NCBI GenBank assembly: GCA_017792405.1
Contig: CP051231.1
Span: forward strand, 4,196,795-4,260,794
Origin: Oceanicola sp.
GTDB lineage: Bacteria > Pseudomonadota > Alphaproteobacteria > Rhodobacterales > Rhodobacteraceae
Reading direction: 5' to 3'
DNA length: 64,000 bases
A model generated the notes under the pieces. It was not told the DNA's origin and made no database searches. It saw nothing but the letters and a program-made list of their open reading frames with translations. The translations under genes were made by a program, and so were the position numbers. Positions 36,758 to 44,974 of the stretch are shown here, one piece after another (the stretch's first letter is position 1; each line of letters begins with the position of its first letter).

Positions 36758-37042
36758 ATGCGCCTTTCAATCGCCCTCTGCCTCCTCACCCTCCCCGCCG
36801 CGGCGCAAGACAGGCCTCCGCCCGCGCCGGGCGACCCCGACGACTTCGTGCGCTACATCTTCGAGACAAACGCCTGCGTGATGACAGAGGACCAGTTGCT
36901 GAAGGTCTATCAGGAGGCCGGGTATGGGCTGATGGGCGCCAACAACGCCGTCATCGCTGTGTCGGAGCGCGAGGATATCGAGGTGCTTTCGCGCAACCCG
37001 TTCCGCTACCGCTACTTCGGGTCCGATTTCTGCGGCTTCTGA
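36758..37042 (+). CDS. Small secreted protein of unknown function
   Basis: 94 residues with a signal peptide MRLSIALCLLTLPAAAQD and a mature domain of about 76 residues having two cysteines (NACVMTEDQLL and DFCGF at the end) that could form a disulfide. The sequence EDQLLKVYQEAGYGLMGANN suggests a small helical domain. No family recognised. No clear ribosome site. It is convergent with the PaaI-like gene, separated by only 4 bp. Confidence 0.68.
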   Translation: MRLSIALCLLTLPAAAQDRPPPAPGDPDDFVRYIFETNACVMTEDQLLKVYQEAGYGLMGANNAVIAVSEREDIEVLSRNPFRYRYFGSDFCGF

Positions 37043-37046
37043 GCGC

Positions 37047-37451
37047 TTAGCTTTCCAGCTTCACGATTGTCCCCTGCGCCGCCGCGCAGAGCTTTTCTTC
37101 GCCGTCCACCACCGTGAAGATATCGCAGCGCGTCACCGCCTGCCGCCGCCCGTGGCCCACCACCTCGGCACGAGCCACCAGCCGCTCGCCCACGCCGGGC
37201 CGGATGTAATTGATCTTGATCTCCGAGGTGATCACCGGCCCCAGAACCGACCCGCCCACGAAGGTCAGCGCCATGTCGGCCAGCGTGGCGATCACCCCGC
37301 CATGGGCGATCCCCATGTGCTGCGTCAGCTCATCCCGCATCGGGGTCGAAAACTCGCAGCGCCCCTCACCGAATTCAACCAACTCCGCCCCGACCATCTT
37401 GGAGAATGGCTGCGCATCGAGAATCGCCTGCGCCTGTTCACGTGGAAGCAT
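37047..37451 (-). CDS. PaaI-family hot-dog thioesterase
   Basis: 134 residues from the ATG at 37451 (AGGAGGAG just upstream). The hot-dog pattern includes QHMGIAHGGVIATLADMALT and the later SEIKINYIRPGVGERLVARA. The HGG motif before the long helix and the Asp in ATLADMA are the usual active-site features. It likely hydrolyses phenylacetyl- or other acyl-CoA thioesters; a general housekeeping role is possible. Confidence 0.9.
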   Translation of the reverse strand: MLPREQAQAILDAQPFSKMVGAELVEFGEGRCEFSTPMRDELTQHMGIAHGGVIATLADMALTFVGGSVLGPVITSEIKINYIRPGVGERLVARAEVVGHGRRQAVTRCDIFTVVDGEEKLCAAAQGTIVKLES

Positions 37452-37530
37452 CGGCTCCTCCTCTGCCTGACTGCAAAGGAGGATGCGCCCGTGGGCGGGG
37501 CGGTCAAACCTTACGTCACGTCCCGGTGGG

Positions 37531-38412
37531 TTACTCGGCTGCCAGCGGCATCGCCGTGTTGCCCCGCCCGATCTCGGTGATCTCGGCCACCACGGCGGAC
37601 AGCCGGGCGCGGACCTCGTCGAACTGCGGCGCAGGCTCGATCCGCGCCTCGTCCATGTAGAGCGAGCGGTCGATCTCGACCTGCACCGCATGCTGGCCGC
37701 GGGCCGGGCGGCCATAGCTCTGCGCCACATAGGCCCCGGCAAAGGGCGCATTGCGCGCCACCCTGAAGCCCGCCCGTGCAAAGGCTGATTCCACAAGGTC
37801 CATGATCTCGGCGCTGCAGGCGGCGCCAAAGCGGTCGCCCAGCACGATTTCGGGCAGGCGCCGGTTGCCCTTGCGGCTCCCCGCGGCGTCGATCGCCTCA
37901 TGCGGCATCGAGTGGCAGTCGATCAGAACCGCCTGTCCAAACTCGGCGCGGGCCTCGTCGATTTCCCGCTGCAAGGCGCGGTGATAGGGCCGCCAGACCT
38001 CGGCAATCCGGCCCTGCGCCTCCTCCAGCGTGATCTTGCCCCGGTAAATCGCCCGCCCGCCGGCCACAACGCGCGGAATCACCCCCAGCCCCGAGCTGAC
38101 CCTCGGATTGTGGGTCACCGTGGCCACACCGCGAATGAGCGCGGGGTCCAGCTCGTCTGCCGAGCGGTTGAGGTCAATGTATGCACGCGGCGCCAATGCC
38201 GCGATCAGCGGCGCACCATGCTCTGGCGCAGCGCTGAAAAGCTGGTCTACAAAGGCATCTTCGGAGCTGCGGATGCTGCGCTCGTCGAGGACAGATGCCC
38301 GCAGAAAGGCCCATGGGTAGGCCGCGCCCGAGTGCGGCGAGGCAAACACGGCGCCCGTGGTCCGCACCACCGGCCGCTCGATCCGATATGCCTTTTCCGC
38401 CGTCGTGCTCAT
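37531..38412 (-). CDS. N-formylglutamate amidohydrolase family protein
   Basis: 293 residues. Family signatures are VFASPHSGAAYPWAFLRAS near the N-terminus, ALAPRAYIDLNRSADELDP, VLIDCHSMPHEAI with metal-type residues, and GRPARGQHAVQVEIDRSLYM. The family releases formate from N-formylglutamate in histidine degradation, or deformylates related compounds. No hut genes are adjacent, so the substrate is unsettled. The ATG has no strong ribosome site. Confidence 0.92.
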   Translation of the reverse strand: MSTTAEKAYRIERPVVRTTGAVFASPHSGAAYPWAFLRASVLDERSIRSSEDAFVDQLFSAAPEHGAPLIAALAPRAYIDLNRSADELDPALIRGVATVTHNPRVSSGLGVIPRVVAGGRAIYRGKITLEEAQGRIAEVWRPYHRALQREIDEARAEFGQAVLIDCHSMPHEAIDAAGSRKGNRRLPEIVLGDRFGAACSAEIMDLVESAFARAGFRVARNAPFAGAYVAQSYGRPARGQHAVQVEIDRSLYMDEARIEPAPQFDEVRARLSAVVAEITEIGRGNTAMPLAAE

Positions 38413-38546
38413 GGCCCAAACTATAGCGGCAAATCACGGCATGCCAAAAGCCCTTGAACCGCGCGCAGCTTCACTTTATACGCACCGCACCGACGCGGAC
38501 CGCCCCGCGTCTTTTGCTTTGAGAACGGGGCGATTCGAGGAGGGAC

Positions 38547-38621
38547 GGGCGATTAGCTCAGCGGTAGAGCACTTCGTTGACATCGAAGGGGTCACTGGTT
38601 CGATCCCAGTATCGCCCACCA
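38547..38621 (+). tRNA. tRNA-Val (anticodon GAC)
   Basis: 75-nt cloverleaf with acceptor arms GGGCGAT and ATCGCCC, D-arm AGCTCAGCGGTAGAGC, anticodon loop TTGACAT (GAC), T-arm GGTTCGATCC, and encoded CCA. It reads valine codons GUC/GUU. Confidence 0.97.
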
Positions 38622-38701
38622 TATGAGCCGACCCTTCCGGGGTCATTGTTGAACCTGGCACCCAACTGCCGCGTTAGGGGCCGCAAGAGAGGAAAGAGAC
38701 G

Positions 38702-38827
38702 ATGAAAGTTCGCAACTCGCTCCGCTCGCTGAAAAACCGGCACCGGGATTGCCGTATCGTGCGCCGTAAAGGCCGCGTCTACGTGATCAACAAGACCCAG
38801 CGCCGCTTCAAGGCCCGTCAGGGCTAA
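38702..38827 (+). CDS. rpmJ: 50S ribosomal protein L36
   Basis: 41 residues, starting MKVRNSLRSLKNRHRDCRIV and ending RVYVINKTQRRFKARQG. This is the alphaproteobacterial L36 type, which has a single cysteine and lacks the full zinc site. L36 is a small basic protein of the large subunit. GAGGAAAGAG precedes the ATG. It is followed by a strong terminator, so it is probably a single-gene unit or the end of a tRNA-Val transcript. Confidence 0.97.
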   Translation: MKVRNSLRSLKNRHRDCRIVRRKGRVYVINKTQRRFKARQG

Positions 38828-38852
38828 GCGTTTCAGCGCGTTAAAACGGAAG

Positions 38853-38878
38853 GGCCGCCCAACTCGGGCGGCCTTTTT
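38853..38878 (+). terminator. Rho-independent terminator after rpmJ
   Basis: GGCCGCCC (38853-38860), loop AACTC, GGGCGGCC (38866-38873), then TTTTT (38874-38878). It is a perfect 8-bp stem with a T-tract. Confidence 0.95.
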
Positions 38879-38906
38879 GATTGTCATGCCTGCGCACGGC
38901 AGCCGC

Positions 38907-39659
38907 TCAAACCTTGCTCACTGCGTTGCCCCCATCCGCAAACAGCGCCGCCCCGGTCACAAAGCTGGCCTCCTCCGAAAGCAGGAACAGCGCCGCGCGG
39001 GCAATCTCTTCCGGTTCGGCCAGCCGCTTCATCGCGTGCAGCCCTTTGGCGAAGTCGATGAACGCCGGGTCGTCACCCGCCATCTCGGTGAGCGTCCCAC
39101 CCGGCAGCAGCGCGTTCGCCCTGATCCCCTCCGCGCCGTGCTCCGCCGCCAGACCCTTGGCCAGCCCGATCACCCCCGCCTTGGCCGCGCCATAGGCCGC
39201 CATGCCCGGCAGGCCCGATGAGGTGCCGACGAAGCTCGCGGTAAACAGCAGCGCCCCGCCCCCTGCACGCCGCAGCGCCGGAACCTGCGCTTTCGCACCA
39301 TGGAACGCCGCGTCGAGGTTTGTGGCCATGACAGCCCGCCAATTGGCCTCTGTCATCTCCTCCACCGGCCCCATCTCGCCCACCATGCCCGCGTTGTTGA
39401 AAGCCCCATGCAGCGCGCCAAACCGTTCTTCCGCCAGCGCCACCAATTCCCCCGCGAACCCCGGGTCGGTCACATCCCCCGCAGCCCAGGCCGCGCGGCC
39501 GCCCCCTGCTTCGATCTCCCCCGCCAGCGCCTCCAACCGCTCGGCACGCCGTGCGCCCAGCACCACCGCCGCGCCCTCCGCCGCCGCCAGCCGCGCCGTC
39601 GCCGCCCCGATGCCCGAGCTGGCCCCGGTGATCAGTATCGTGTTTCCTGCAAATCGCAT
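38907..39659 (-). CDS. Short-chain dehydrogenase/reductase
   Basis: 250 residues. The classical SDR motifs are present: ILITGASSGIGAATARLAAA, the N-region FNNAGMVGEMG, the catalytic SxnYxxxK region (FTASFVGTSSGLPGMAAYGAAKAG), and a late RANALLPGGTL. It is an NAD(P)-dependent oxidoreductase of unknown substrate. AAAGGAGA precedes the ATG. It is convergent with rpmJ. Confidence 0.94.
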   Translation of the reverse strand: MRFAGNTILITGASSGIGAATARLAAAEGAAVVLGARRAERLEALAGEIEAGGGRAAWAAGDVTDPGFAGELVALAEERFGALHGAFNNAGMVGEMGPVEEMTEANWRAVMATNLDAAFHGAKAQVPALRRAGGGALLFTASFVGTSSGLPGMAAYGAAKAGVIGLAKGLAAEHGAEGIRANALLPGGTLTEMAGDDPAFIDFAKGLHAMKRLAEPEEIARAALFLLSEEASFVTGAALFADGGNAVSKV

Positions 39660-39763
39660 GATCCGGTCTCCTTTTCTGGATGACCGGACCTTCCAGCACC
39701 GCCCGCGCCGCGCCGACCCGAAGCGTGCGCCTTACCGACCCGTTTCCTGCGCCTCCCGCCCGC

Positions 39764-40126
39764 TCACGAAGGCTCCCACAGCTCGATCGGGTTGCCTTCG
39801 GGGTCGTTCAGCCACGCAAACCGCCCGTTCGGGTAGCTCTCCGGGTCACGCCGCACCTCGATTCCGGCGGCCTCCAGTTGCGCGATCATCGCGTCGAGGT
39901 CGCGCACCCGGAAGTTCAGCATGAACGCCTTCTCAGCGTTGCCGAAGTACTCCGTGACCTTCTCGAACGGGGCAAACACCGTGGCGCCCGCCTCCTGCTC
40001 CCATGGCGGCGTGTCATAATCACCGGGTACCGGGGCGATGCCCAGATGGGCCTCGTACCACGCTGCCAGCGCCTTCGGGTCCTCGGACCTGAAGAAGAAC
40101 CCGCCGATACCGCTGACCTTCTCCAT
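39764..40126 (-). CDS. VOC family (glyoxalase-like) protein
   Basis: 120 residues forming one vicinal-oxygen-chelate module: GIGGFFFRSEDPKALAAWYE, then NFRVRDLDAMIAQLEAAGIE and a terminal WLNDPEGNPIELWEPS. The final Glu-type metal ligand (IELWE) is present. Single-module VOC proteins act as dimers in glyoxalase, dioxygenase or resistance reactions; the reaction here is unknown. GGGAGGAAGG precedes the ATG. Confidence 0.92.
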   Translation of the reverse strand: MEKVSGIGGFFFRSEDPKALAAWYEAHLGIAPVPGDYDTPPWEQEAGATVFAPFEKVTEYFGNAEKAFMLNFRVRDLDAMIAQLEAAGIEVRRDPESYPNGRFAWLNDPEGNPIELWEPS

Positions 40127-40150
40127 GTCCTTCCTCCCTCTGTGTCGCTG

Positions 40151-41794
40151 TTATTCGCGGATGATCCTGATGCCCGCGTCGGCGAGCATCCGGCTTACCG
40201 TCGCCTCGTCCAGAAAGCCCGTCACCTCAAGCTCCCGGTCCCGCTGGAACCGGCGGATCGCGCGGCGGGTCTGCTGGTCAAACTCCCCATCGGTCGGCCC
40301 CGGCTCCAGCCCGAGCTGAGCCAGCCGTCGCTCCACCAGCACCTTGGTGAACTGCGGCAGCCTCAGCGCCTCCTCGCGGGCGCGGGCCTCCTGCCGGTCC
40401 GGGCTGGCCTCTTCGGTCAACTTGGCAATCTGCGCCCGCGCTTCCTCGGCAAAGGCGCCCTTGGGATAGGCCACGAGGTAGTTGCGATAGCTGGCCACCG
40501 TGTTGGCATTCACCGCCACATCCCACGCGGCCCGGTCCTGCGCGGCGGCCTCGCGGCGCTTGTCTTCCTCGATGATCGAGAGCTGCTCTTGCGCGATCTC
40601 GCTGTAAATTCCGTCCGGGTATTTCTTCAGGTAAACCCGCAGGCCTGCCTCGTCGCCCGCAGCCCCGGTGACCTCCCAATAGGCCCTGTCGGCACGCTCG
40701 GCCTCCAGCCGCCGCCGCTCGGCCTCCGCCTCAAGCTCGGCGCTGCGCCGCTCCGCCTGTTCACCCAGCCGGGCAATCTGCTGGCGGGTCAGGTAGGTCG
40801 AGGGCGGAAAGCCGTTCTTCTCCTGAAACGCCTTGATCGCGCCGCGCGTGCCGGGGCCGAAGATCCCGTCAATCCCGCGCGGGCGATAGTCGAGCACCGT
40901 CAGGTTGCGCTGGATCTGGCGGCGTTCGTCGCGGCTGAGGTCCAGCGCCTCCTCCGCCTTGCGCTCGGCGCGGTAGGGCTCTGCTTCGATCTCGGCAATC
41001 GCCTTGCGGGCCTCGTCGGCGAACTGGCCCAGCGGGTAGCGCGCGAGATAGCCCAGATAGGCCTCCTTGCTGTCTGCATCCACTGCGCTCTCCCACACCG
41101 CGCGCTCCACCTCGGCGGCATCGGCCACCGGCGCATCGTCTGCGGGCTGCTCCGGGGTCTCCCCCTCGGGCCGCCAGATCGTCGCCGCCGAAAGGTAGCC
41201 CTCGCCGGTCACATCCTCCGACGCGGCCAGCGCAGCAAGGCTCCGGCCCTCCTGCATCAGCGGCCCCACTGCAAAGGCGCCAACCTGCGCCGAGCGGCCC
41301 CGGATCACAGTGACACCCTGCGGAATGTCCAGCACCCCGAGCCCGGCCGAAAGCCCCGCGCCCAAGTCCTCGGGCGCCGCGCCGCTGCCGATCAGCACCA
41401 CCGACTGCCCCGGCACCTCCGCCGCGATCTCCAGCACGGTCGAGAGCGCCAGCCCTTGCCCTGCCACGGTGGCAAGGTTCGGGGCCTTCGCATCATCGGC
41501 CAAGAGCCATGTGTCGGAGCCAGAGCGCACAAAGCTGCCCGAAAGGTGGATCACCAGCCGCCGCTCGCCCTCCACGCCTTCCAGAAACCGCGCCAACCCC
41601 TCGCGCATCAGCGCTGCCGTGGCCGGGCTGCCGCCGATCACCGTAAAGCCGGCGCCCTCGTAGGCGGCAGCCAGATCCGGCGCGCTCGCGCCAAAAATCC
41701 CGCGCCCGCCTTCGGGCTGCCCCAAAATCAAGGCCCGGTCGGCCGTGGCTGGACCGGCGATCATCGCCAACGTCAGAAGGATTACCGATCTCAT
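40151..41794 (-). CDS. Secreted protein with degenerate caspase-like domain and two peptidoglycan-binding domains
   Basis: 547 residues from the ATG at 41794 (GGGAGGTG upstream). A signal peptide ends near ATADRA. Residues about 20-200 resemble a caspase-like (C14) fold: RALILGQPEGGRGIF, LVIHLSGSFVRSGSDTWLL, VVLIGSGAAPED. The expected catalytic Cys is replaced (IGSG), so it is likely inactive. A charged coiled-coil and sel1-like region follows, plus two PG_binding_1 modules: RGIDGIFGPGTRGAIKAFQE, and one at the C-terminus, PTDGEFDQQTRRAIRRFQRD. Probably a periplasmic wall-associated scaffold. Confidence 0.8.
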   Translation of the reverse strand: MRSVILLTLAMIAGPATADRALILGQPEGGRGIFGASAPDLAAAYEGAGFTVIGGSPATAALMREGLARFLEGVEGERRLVIHLSGSFVRSGSDTWLLADDAKAPNLATVAGQGLALSTVLEIAAEVPGQSVVLIGSGAAPEDLGAGLSAGLGVLDIPQGVTVIRGRSAQVGAFAVGPLMQEGRSLAALAASEDVTGEGYLSAATIWRPEGETPEQPADDAPVADAAEVERAVWESAVDADSKEAYLGYLARYPLGQFADEARKAIAEIEAEPYRAERKAEEALDLSRDERRQIQRNLTVLDYRPRGIDGIFGPGTRGAIKAFQEKNGFPPSTYLTRQQIARLGEQAERRSAELEAEAERRRLEAERADRAYWEVTGAAGDEAGLRVYLKKYPDGIYSEIAQEQLSIIEEDKRREAAAQDRAAWDVAVNANTVASYRNYLVAYPKGAFAEEARAQIAKLTEEASPDRQEARAREEALRLPQFTKVLVERRLAQLGLEPGPTDGEFDQQTRRAIRRFQRDRELEVTGFLDEATVSRMLADAGIRIIRE

Positions 41795-41822
41795 GCCCAC
41801 CTCCCGGGCCGTTGGGTCGGCC

Positions 41823-43034
41823 CTAATCGTAGCTTCTCTGGTCGTCTATAACCTTGCCGTCTTTCGGCAGGCTTCCCAAGGGATGAATGCTGACCTCACC
41901 AGAAAGTTTCAGGATCTCGCGCACCGCGCTGGCCAGCGTGTCCTCGCTGCCACCCTCCGATTCAAAGGCCACCGCCATCAGGTCGCGCTCGTCTTCGCGC
42001 GTCACCGTCACCCGTGCCCGGGCTGCGCCCACGCGGGAAACCAGCTCCGCCACCTGCTCGGGCCGCACGAACATGCCCTTGATCTTCGCGGTCTGGTCGG
42101 CCCGGCCCATCCAGCCCTTGATCCGGCCATTGCTGCGCCCGCAATCGCTCTCGCCCGGCAGCACGGCGCTCAGATCGCCGGTCGCAAAACGGATCAGCGG
42201 GTAATCGGGGTTCAGCGTGGTCACCACCACCTCGCCCACCTCGCCTTCAGGCACCGGGTCGCCCGTGCCGGGGGTGACGATCTCCACCACCACCCCCTCG
42301 GCCACGATCAGCCCGCTCTCCGGGCTGCTTTCATAGGCGATATTGCCCAGATCGGCGGTGGCATAGCATTGCAGGCAGGTGATCCCGCGCTCGGCGTACC
42401 AGTCCCTGAGTGACGGAAACAGTGCCCCGCCTGACACCGCCGCCCGCGTAATCCCCAGTGAAACCGCCATCTCGTCGGCCTTCTCGAGGATCACCTTCAG
42501 GTAATCCGGCGTGCCCGCGTAGGCCGTCGCACCAAGGTCGGCAGCGGCCCGAACCTGAAGCTCCGTCTGCCCCGTGCCTGCCGGGATCACCGCCGCGCCC
42601 ACCGCGCGGGCGCCATTGTCAAACATCATCCCCGCCGGGGTCAGATGGTAGGCAAAGCAGTTCTGCACCACGTCGCCCGCGCCGATGCCGAGCGCGCGGA
42701 GAAAGGGGCCAAACCGCCACCAGTCTTCCGCATCGGCCATCCCTGGCTCATAGATCGGGCCGGGAGATTGGAAGAGGTGGGTGAACCCGCTGGCCTCCAC
42801 CGTGGTCAGCCCGCCCAAGGGCCGCCGCGCCGCCTGCGCCTCCATCAGCGCGCCCTTGCGCAGCACCGGCAGGGCAGCCAGCGCCTCCGCCGCGGTCACC
42901 GCACCCGCATCCACGCCCGCCAGCGCGCCATAGCCCGGCAGGCCCTGCGCCCGCGCCACCTGCTTTGGCAGCGCCGTGGCCATGTCCGCCGCCCGCGCCT
43001 CCGCGTTCCGCCATTCCGGCCCGCTCTTCACCAT
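41823..43034 (-). CDS. Phenylacetate-CoA-ligase-like adenylating enzyme
   Basis: 403 residues from the ATG at 43034 (GAGGAGG upstream); an extended in-frame start is less likely. PaaK-type patterns include VIPAGTGQTELQVRAAADLG, AVSGGALFPSLRDWYAERGI, CLQCYATADLGNIAYES and the C-terminal GRADQTAKIKGMFVRPEQVA hinge. It would activate an aromatic or other carboxylate with ATP and CoA. It belongs with the ABC uptake genes upstream on the same strand, although an opposite-strand gene now separates them. Confidence 0.88.
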   Translation of the reverse strand: MVKSGPEWRNAEARAADMATALPKQVARAQGLPGYGALAGVDAGAVTAAEALAALPVLRKGALMEAQAARRPLGGLTTVEASGFTHLFQSPGPIYEPGMADAEDWWRFGPFLRALGIGAGDVVQNCFAYHLTPAGMMFDNGARAVGAAVIPAGTGQTELQVRAAADLGATAYAGTPDYLKVILEKADEMAVSLGITRAAVSGGALFPSLRDWYAERGITCLQCYATADLGNIAYESSPESGLIVAEGVVVEIVTPGTGDPVPEGEVGEVVVTTLNPDYPLIRFATGDLSAVLPGESDCGRSNGRIKGWMGRADQTAKIKGMFVRPEQVAELVSRVGAARARVTVTREDERDLMAVAFESEGGSEDTLASAVREILKLSGEVSIHPLGSLPKDGKVIDDQRSYD

Positions 43035-43176
43035 TCTGTCCTCCTCAGGTTGCGCTTGAATGGGCGGTTTGCCGCCTCGGTTGCCCCAGCGGCAAGATAG
43101 CCGCTTTCTCCCCGCGACGCCCATGGCATAGTGCCAATGCGCGCGAGTGAAATTGTTTGAAGAAAGGCCCCGGCCT

Positions 43177-44025
43177 ATGCCCCAGCTTGCCGCAACCTCC
43201 ACCCGTCTGTCCGATGACTTTCTCGATGCCCGCATCGCCTTCTTGGAAGACGAGGCCATCATGGAGGCCGACTTCTCCGGCCTGCATTTCACCGGCTCCC
43301 GCGCGGTGAATCGCTTCTACGACCGGATCGAGGAGCGGATTGCCGAGACCGGTGAAGACAAGTGGTTCTTTCTCGTCAACTACTCCGACAACCGGATCGA
43401 CCCCGAAGCCTGGATCGCTTTCGCCCGCCGGGGCAGGGCGCTGAACCTCGCCTACTCCATGGGGACCGTCCGCTTCGATGTGAGCGAGGTGACCCGCGCC
43501 CAGATCGAGCGTTCCGCTGGCACCGAGAACTTCGACGCCAACCTCCTGCCCGACCGCGAGAGCGCCCTCGCGCGGCTCAAGACCTTCCAGAGCACCCGCC
43601 AGCGCAAGATCGTCCACCAGCCCAGCCACTCGCCTGACGAGATCCGCCGCCGCATCTCCTTCCGGCCCGATGCGGTGGTGATGGAGGTCGATTTCTCCGA
43701 TTTCACCTTCGCCAATGCCCGCGATGTCGATGATGTCTACGACCACATCGAAGACCGCATCCGAGAGACCGACCGCAAGTGGTTCTTCCTTGTGAACTAC
43801 GAGAACTGCCGCATCGAGCCCGCCGCATGGGTCCGCTACGCCTCGCGCGGCAAGCGGCTCAACCTCGCGGCCTCGCTCGGCTCGGTCCGCTACGCGCCCG
43901 GCAGCGAGACCGAGGCCGACATTCGCTTGCGCTCCGAGAGTCAGGATTTCGAGCCCAACATCCGCAACACGCGGGAAGAGGCCCTTGAGCGGATCGCCGA
44001 GATGCGGGCCGAAGCCGAAGCCTAG
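43177..44025 (+). CDS. Uncharacterised protein made of two tandem copies of one domain
   Basis: 282 residues from the ATG at 43177 (AAAGG upstream); a GTG at 43147 would add 10 residues. Residues about 11-137 and 151-277 are clear copies of each other. Each has a ME(A/V)DFS strand, an (N/D)D-rich helix ending in I(E/D)(E/D)RI, the strongly conserved KWFFLVNY (residues 62-69 and 201-208), (R)I(D/E)P(E/A)AW, RG(R/K)(A/R)LNLA and a final helix. No signal peptide or membrane segment. I do not recognise the family. It interrupts the ABC/ligase operon on the opposite strand and has its own start. Confidence 0.78.
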   Translation: MPQLAATSTRLSDDFLDARIAFLEDEAIMEADFSGLHFTGSRAVNRFYDRIEERIAETGEDKWFFLVNYSDNRIDPEAWIAFARRGRALNLAYSMGTVRFDVSEVTRAQIERSAGTENFDANLLPDRESALARLKTFQSTRQRKIVHQPSHSPDEIRRRISFRPDAVVMEVDFSDFTFANARDVDDVYDHIEDRIRETDRKWFFLVNYENCRIEPAAWVRYASRGKRLNLAASLGSVRYAPGSETEADIRLRSESQDFEPNIRNTREEALERIAEMRAEAEA

Positions 44026-44048
44026 GGCGGGACTGCTCCCGCCAACCG

Positions 44049-44876
44049 CTACGCCAGCCACCTCTTGCGCCGCCGATAGCTCCGCACATCGCGGAAAGAC
44101 TTGCGCCCTTCCTCGCTCATGCCGAGGTAGAACTCCTTCACATCCGGGTTCTCCCGCAGCTCCGCGGCAGGGCCGTCCATCACGATGCGCCCGGATTCCA
44201 GAATGTAGCCGTAATGGGCGAACCGCAGGGCGACGTTGGTGTTCTGCTCCGCGAGCAAAAAGGTCACCCCCTGCTCCTCGTTCAGCCGCTTCACGATGCC
44301 AAAGATTTGCTCCACCAGCTGCGGTGCCAGCCCCATGCTCGGCTCATCCAGCAAAATCGTCTCGGGTCGGCTCATCAGCGCGCGGCCGATCGCCACCATC
44401 TGCTGCTCCCCACCCGAGGTATAGCCAGCCTGGCTCTTCCGCCGCTCCTTCAAGCGCGGGAAATAGTCATAAACCATCTGCAAGTCGGCATCTGTGGCGC
44501 CGCGCCCGTCACGCCGGGTATAGGCGCCGGTCAGCAGGTTCTCCTCCACGGTGAGGTGCTCAAAGCAATGCCGGCCCTCCATCACCTGAATCACCCCCGA
44601 GGTCACCTGCGCTGCCGGGTCATGACCGGTCAGCCGCTCGCCGCGATAGGTGATGCTCCCCTTGGTGATCTCGCCCCGCTCCGAGCGCAGCAAGCCGCTG
44701 ATCGCCTTCAGCGTGGTGGTCTTGCCTGCGCCGTTGCCGCCCAGCAGCGCGGTGATCCCGCCCTTGGGCACCTTCAGGCTGACCCCCTTCAGCACGAGGA
44801 TCACGTGGTTGTAGATCACCTCGATGTTGTTGACCTCAAGCAGCGTCTCGCTCTCGGGTTTCGCGGCATCCAGCAT
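44049..44876 (-). CDS. ABC transporter ATP-binding protein, LivF type
   Basis: 275 residues. Walker A is LLGGNGAGKTTTLKAISGLL, the signature is SGGEQQMVAIGRALMS, Walker B is ETILLDEPSMGLAP, and the H-loop is in VTFLLAEQNTNVALRFAHYG. It powers branched-chain-type amino acid uptake at the inner membrane as a heterodimer with the LivG-like subunit upstream. A C-terminal tail rich in Arg (RDVRSYRRRKRW) is longer than usual. GGAGGAG precedes the ATG. Confidence 0.96.
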   Translation of the reverse strand: MLDAAKPESETLLEVNNIEVIYNHVILVLKGVSLKVPKGGITALLGGNGAGKTTTLKAISGLLRSERGEITKGSITYRGERLTGHDPAAQVTSGVIQVMEGRHCFEHLTVEENLLTGAYTRRDGRGATDADLQMVYDYFPRLKERRKSQAGYTSGGEQQMVAIGRALMSRPETILLDEPSMGLAPQLVEQIFGIVKRLNEEQGVTFLLAEQNTNVALRFAHYGYILESGRIVMDGPAAELRENPDVKEFYLGMSEEGRKSFRDVRSYRRRKRWLA

Positions 44877-44910
44877 CGCTCAGCTCTCCTCCGGGGCACG
44901 ACCCGCCCCT

Positions 44911-44931
44911 TCATCTTGGCGAAAATACTCG
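44911..44931 (+). repeat. Dispersed intergenic motif, divergent copy
   Basis: TCATCTTGGCGAAAATACTC resembles the AT-rich motif of the copies at 4375 and 30305 (TTTCNTTG-c-NAAATA core). It lies between the binding-protein gene and livF, just before a GC-rich stretch. Confidence 0.4.
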
Positions 44932-44974
44932 AATTCCCCGGCCGCAACCTGCGCTGCGGCCGGGGAGGGTGGGC

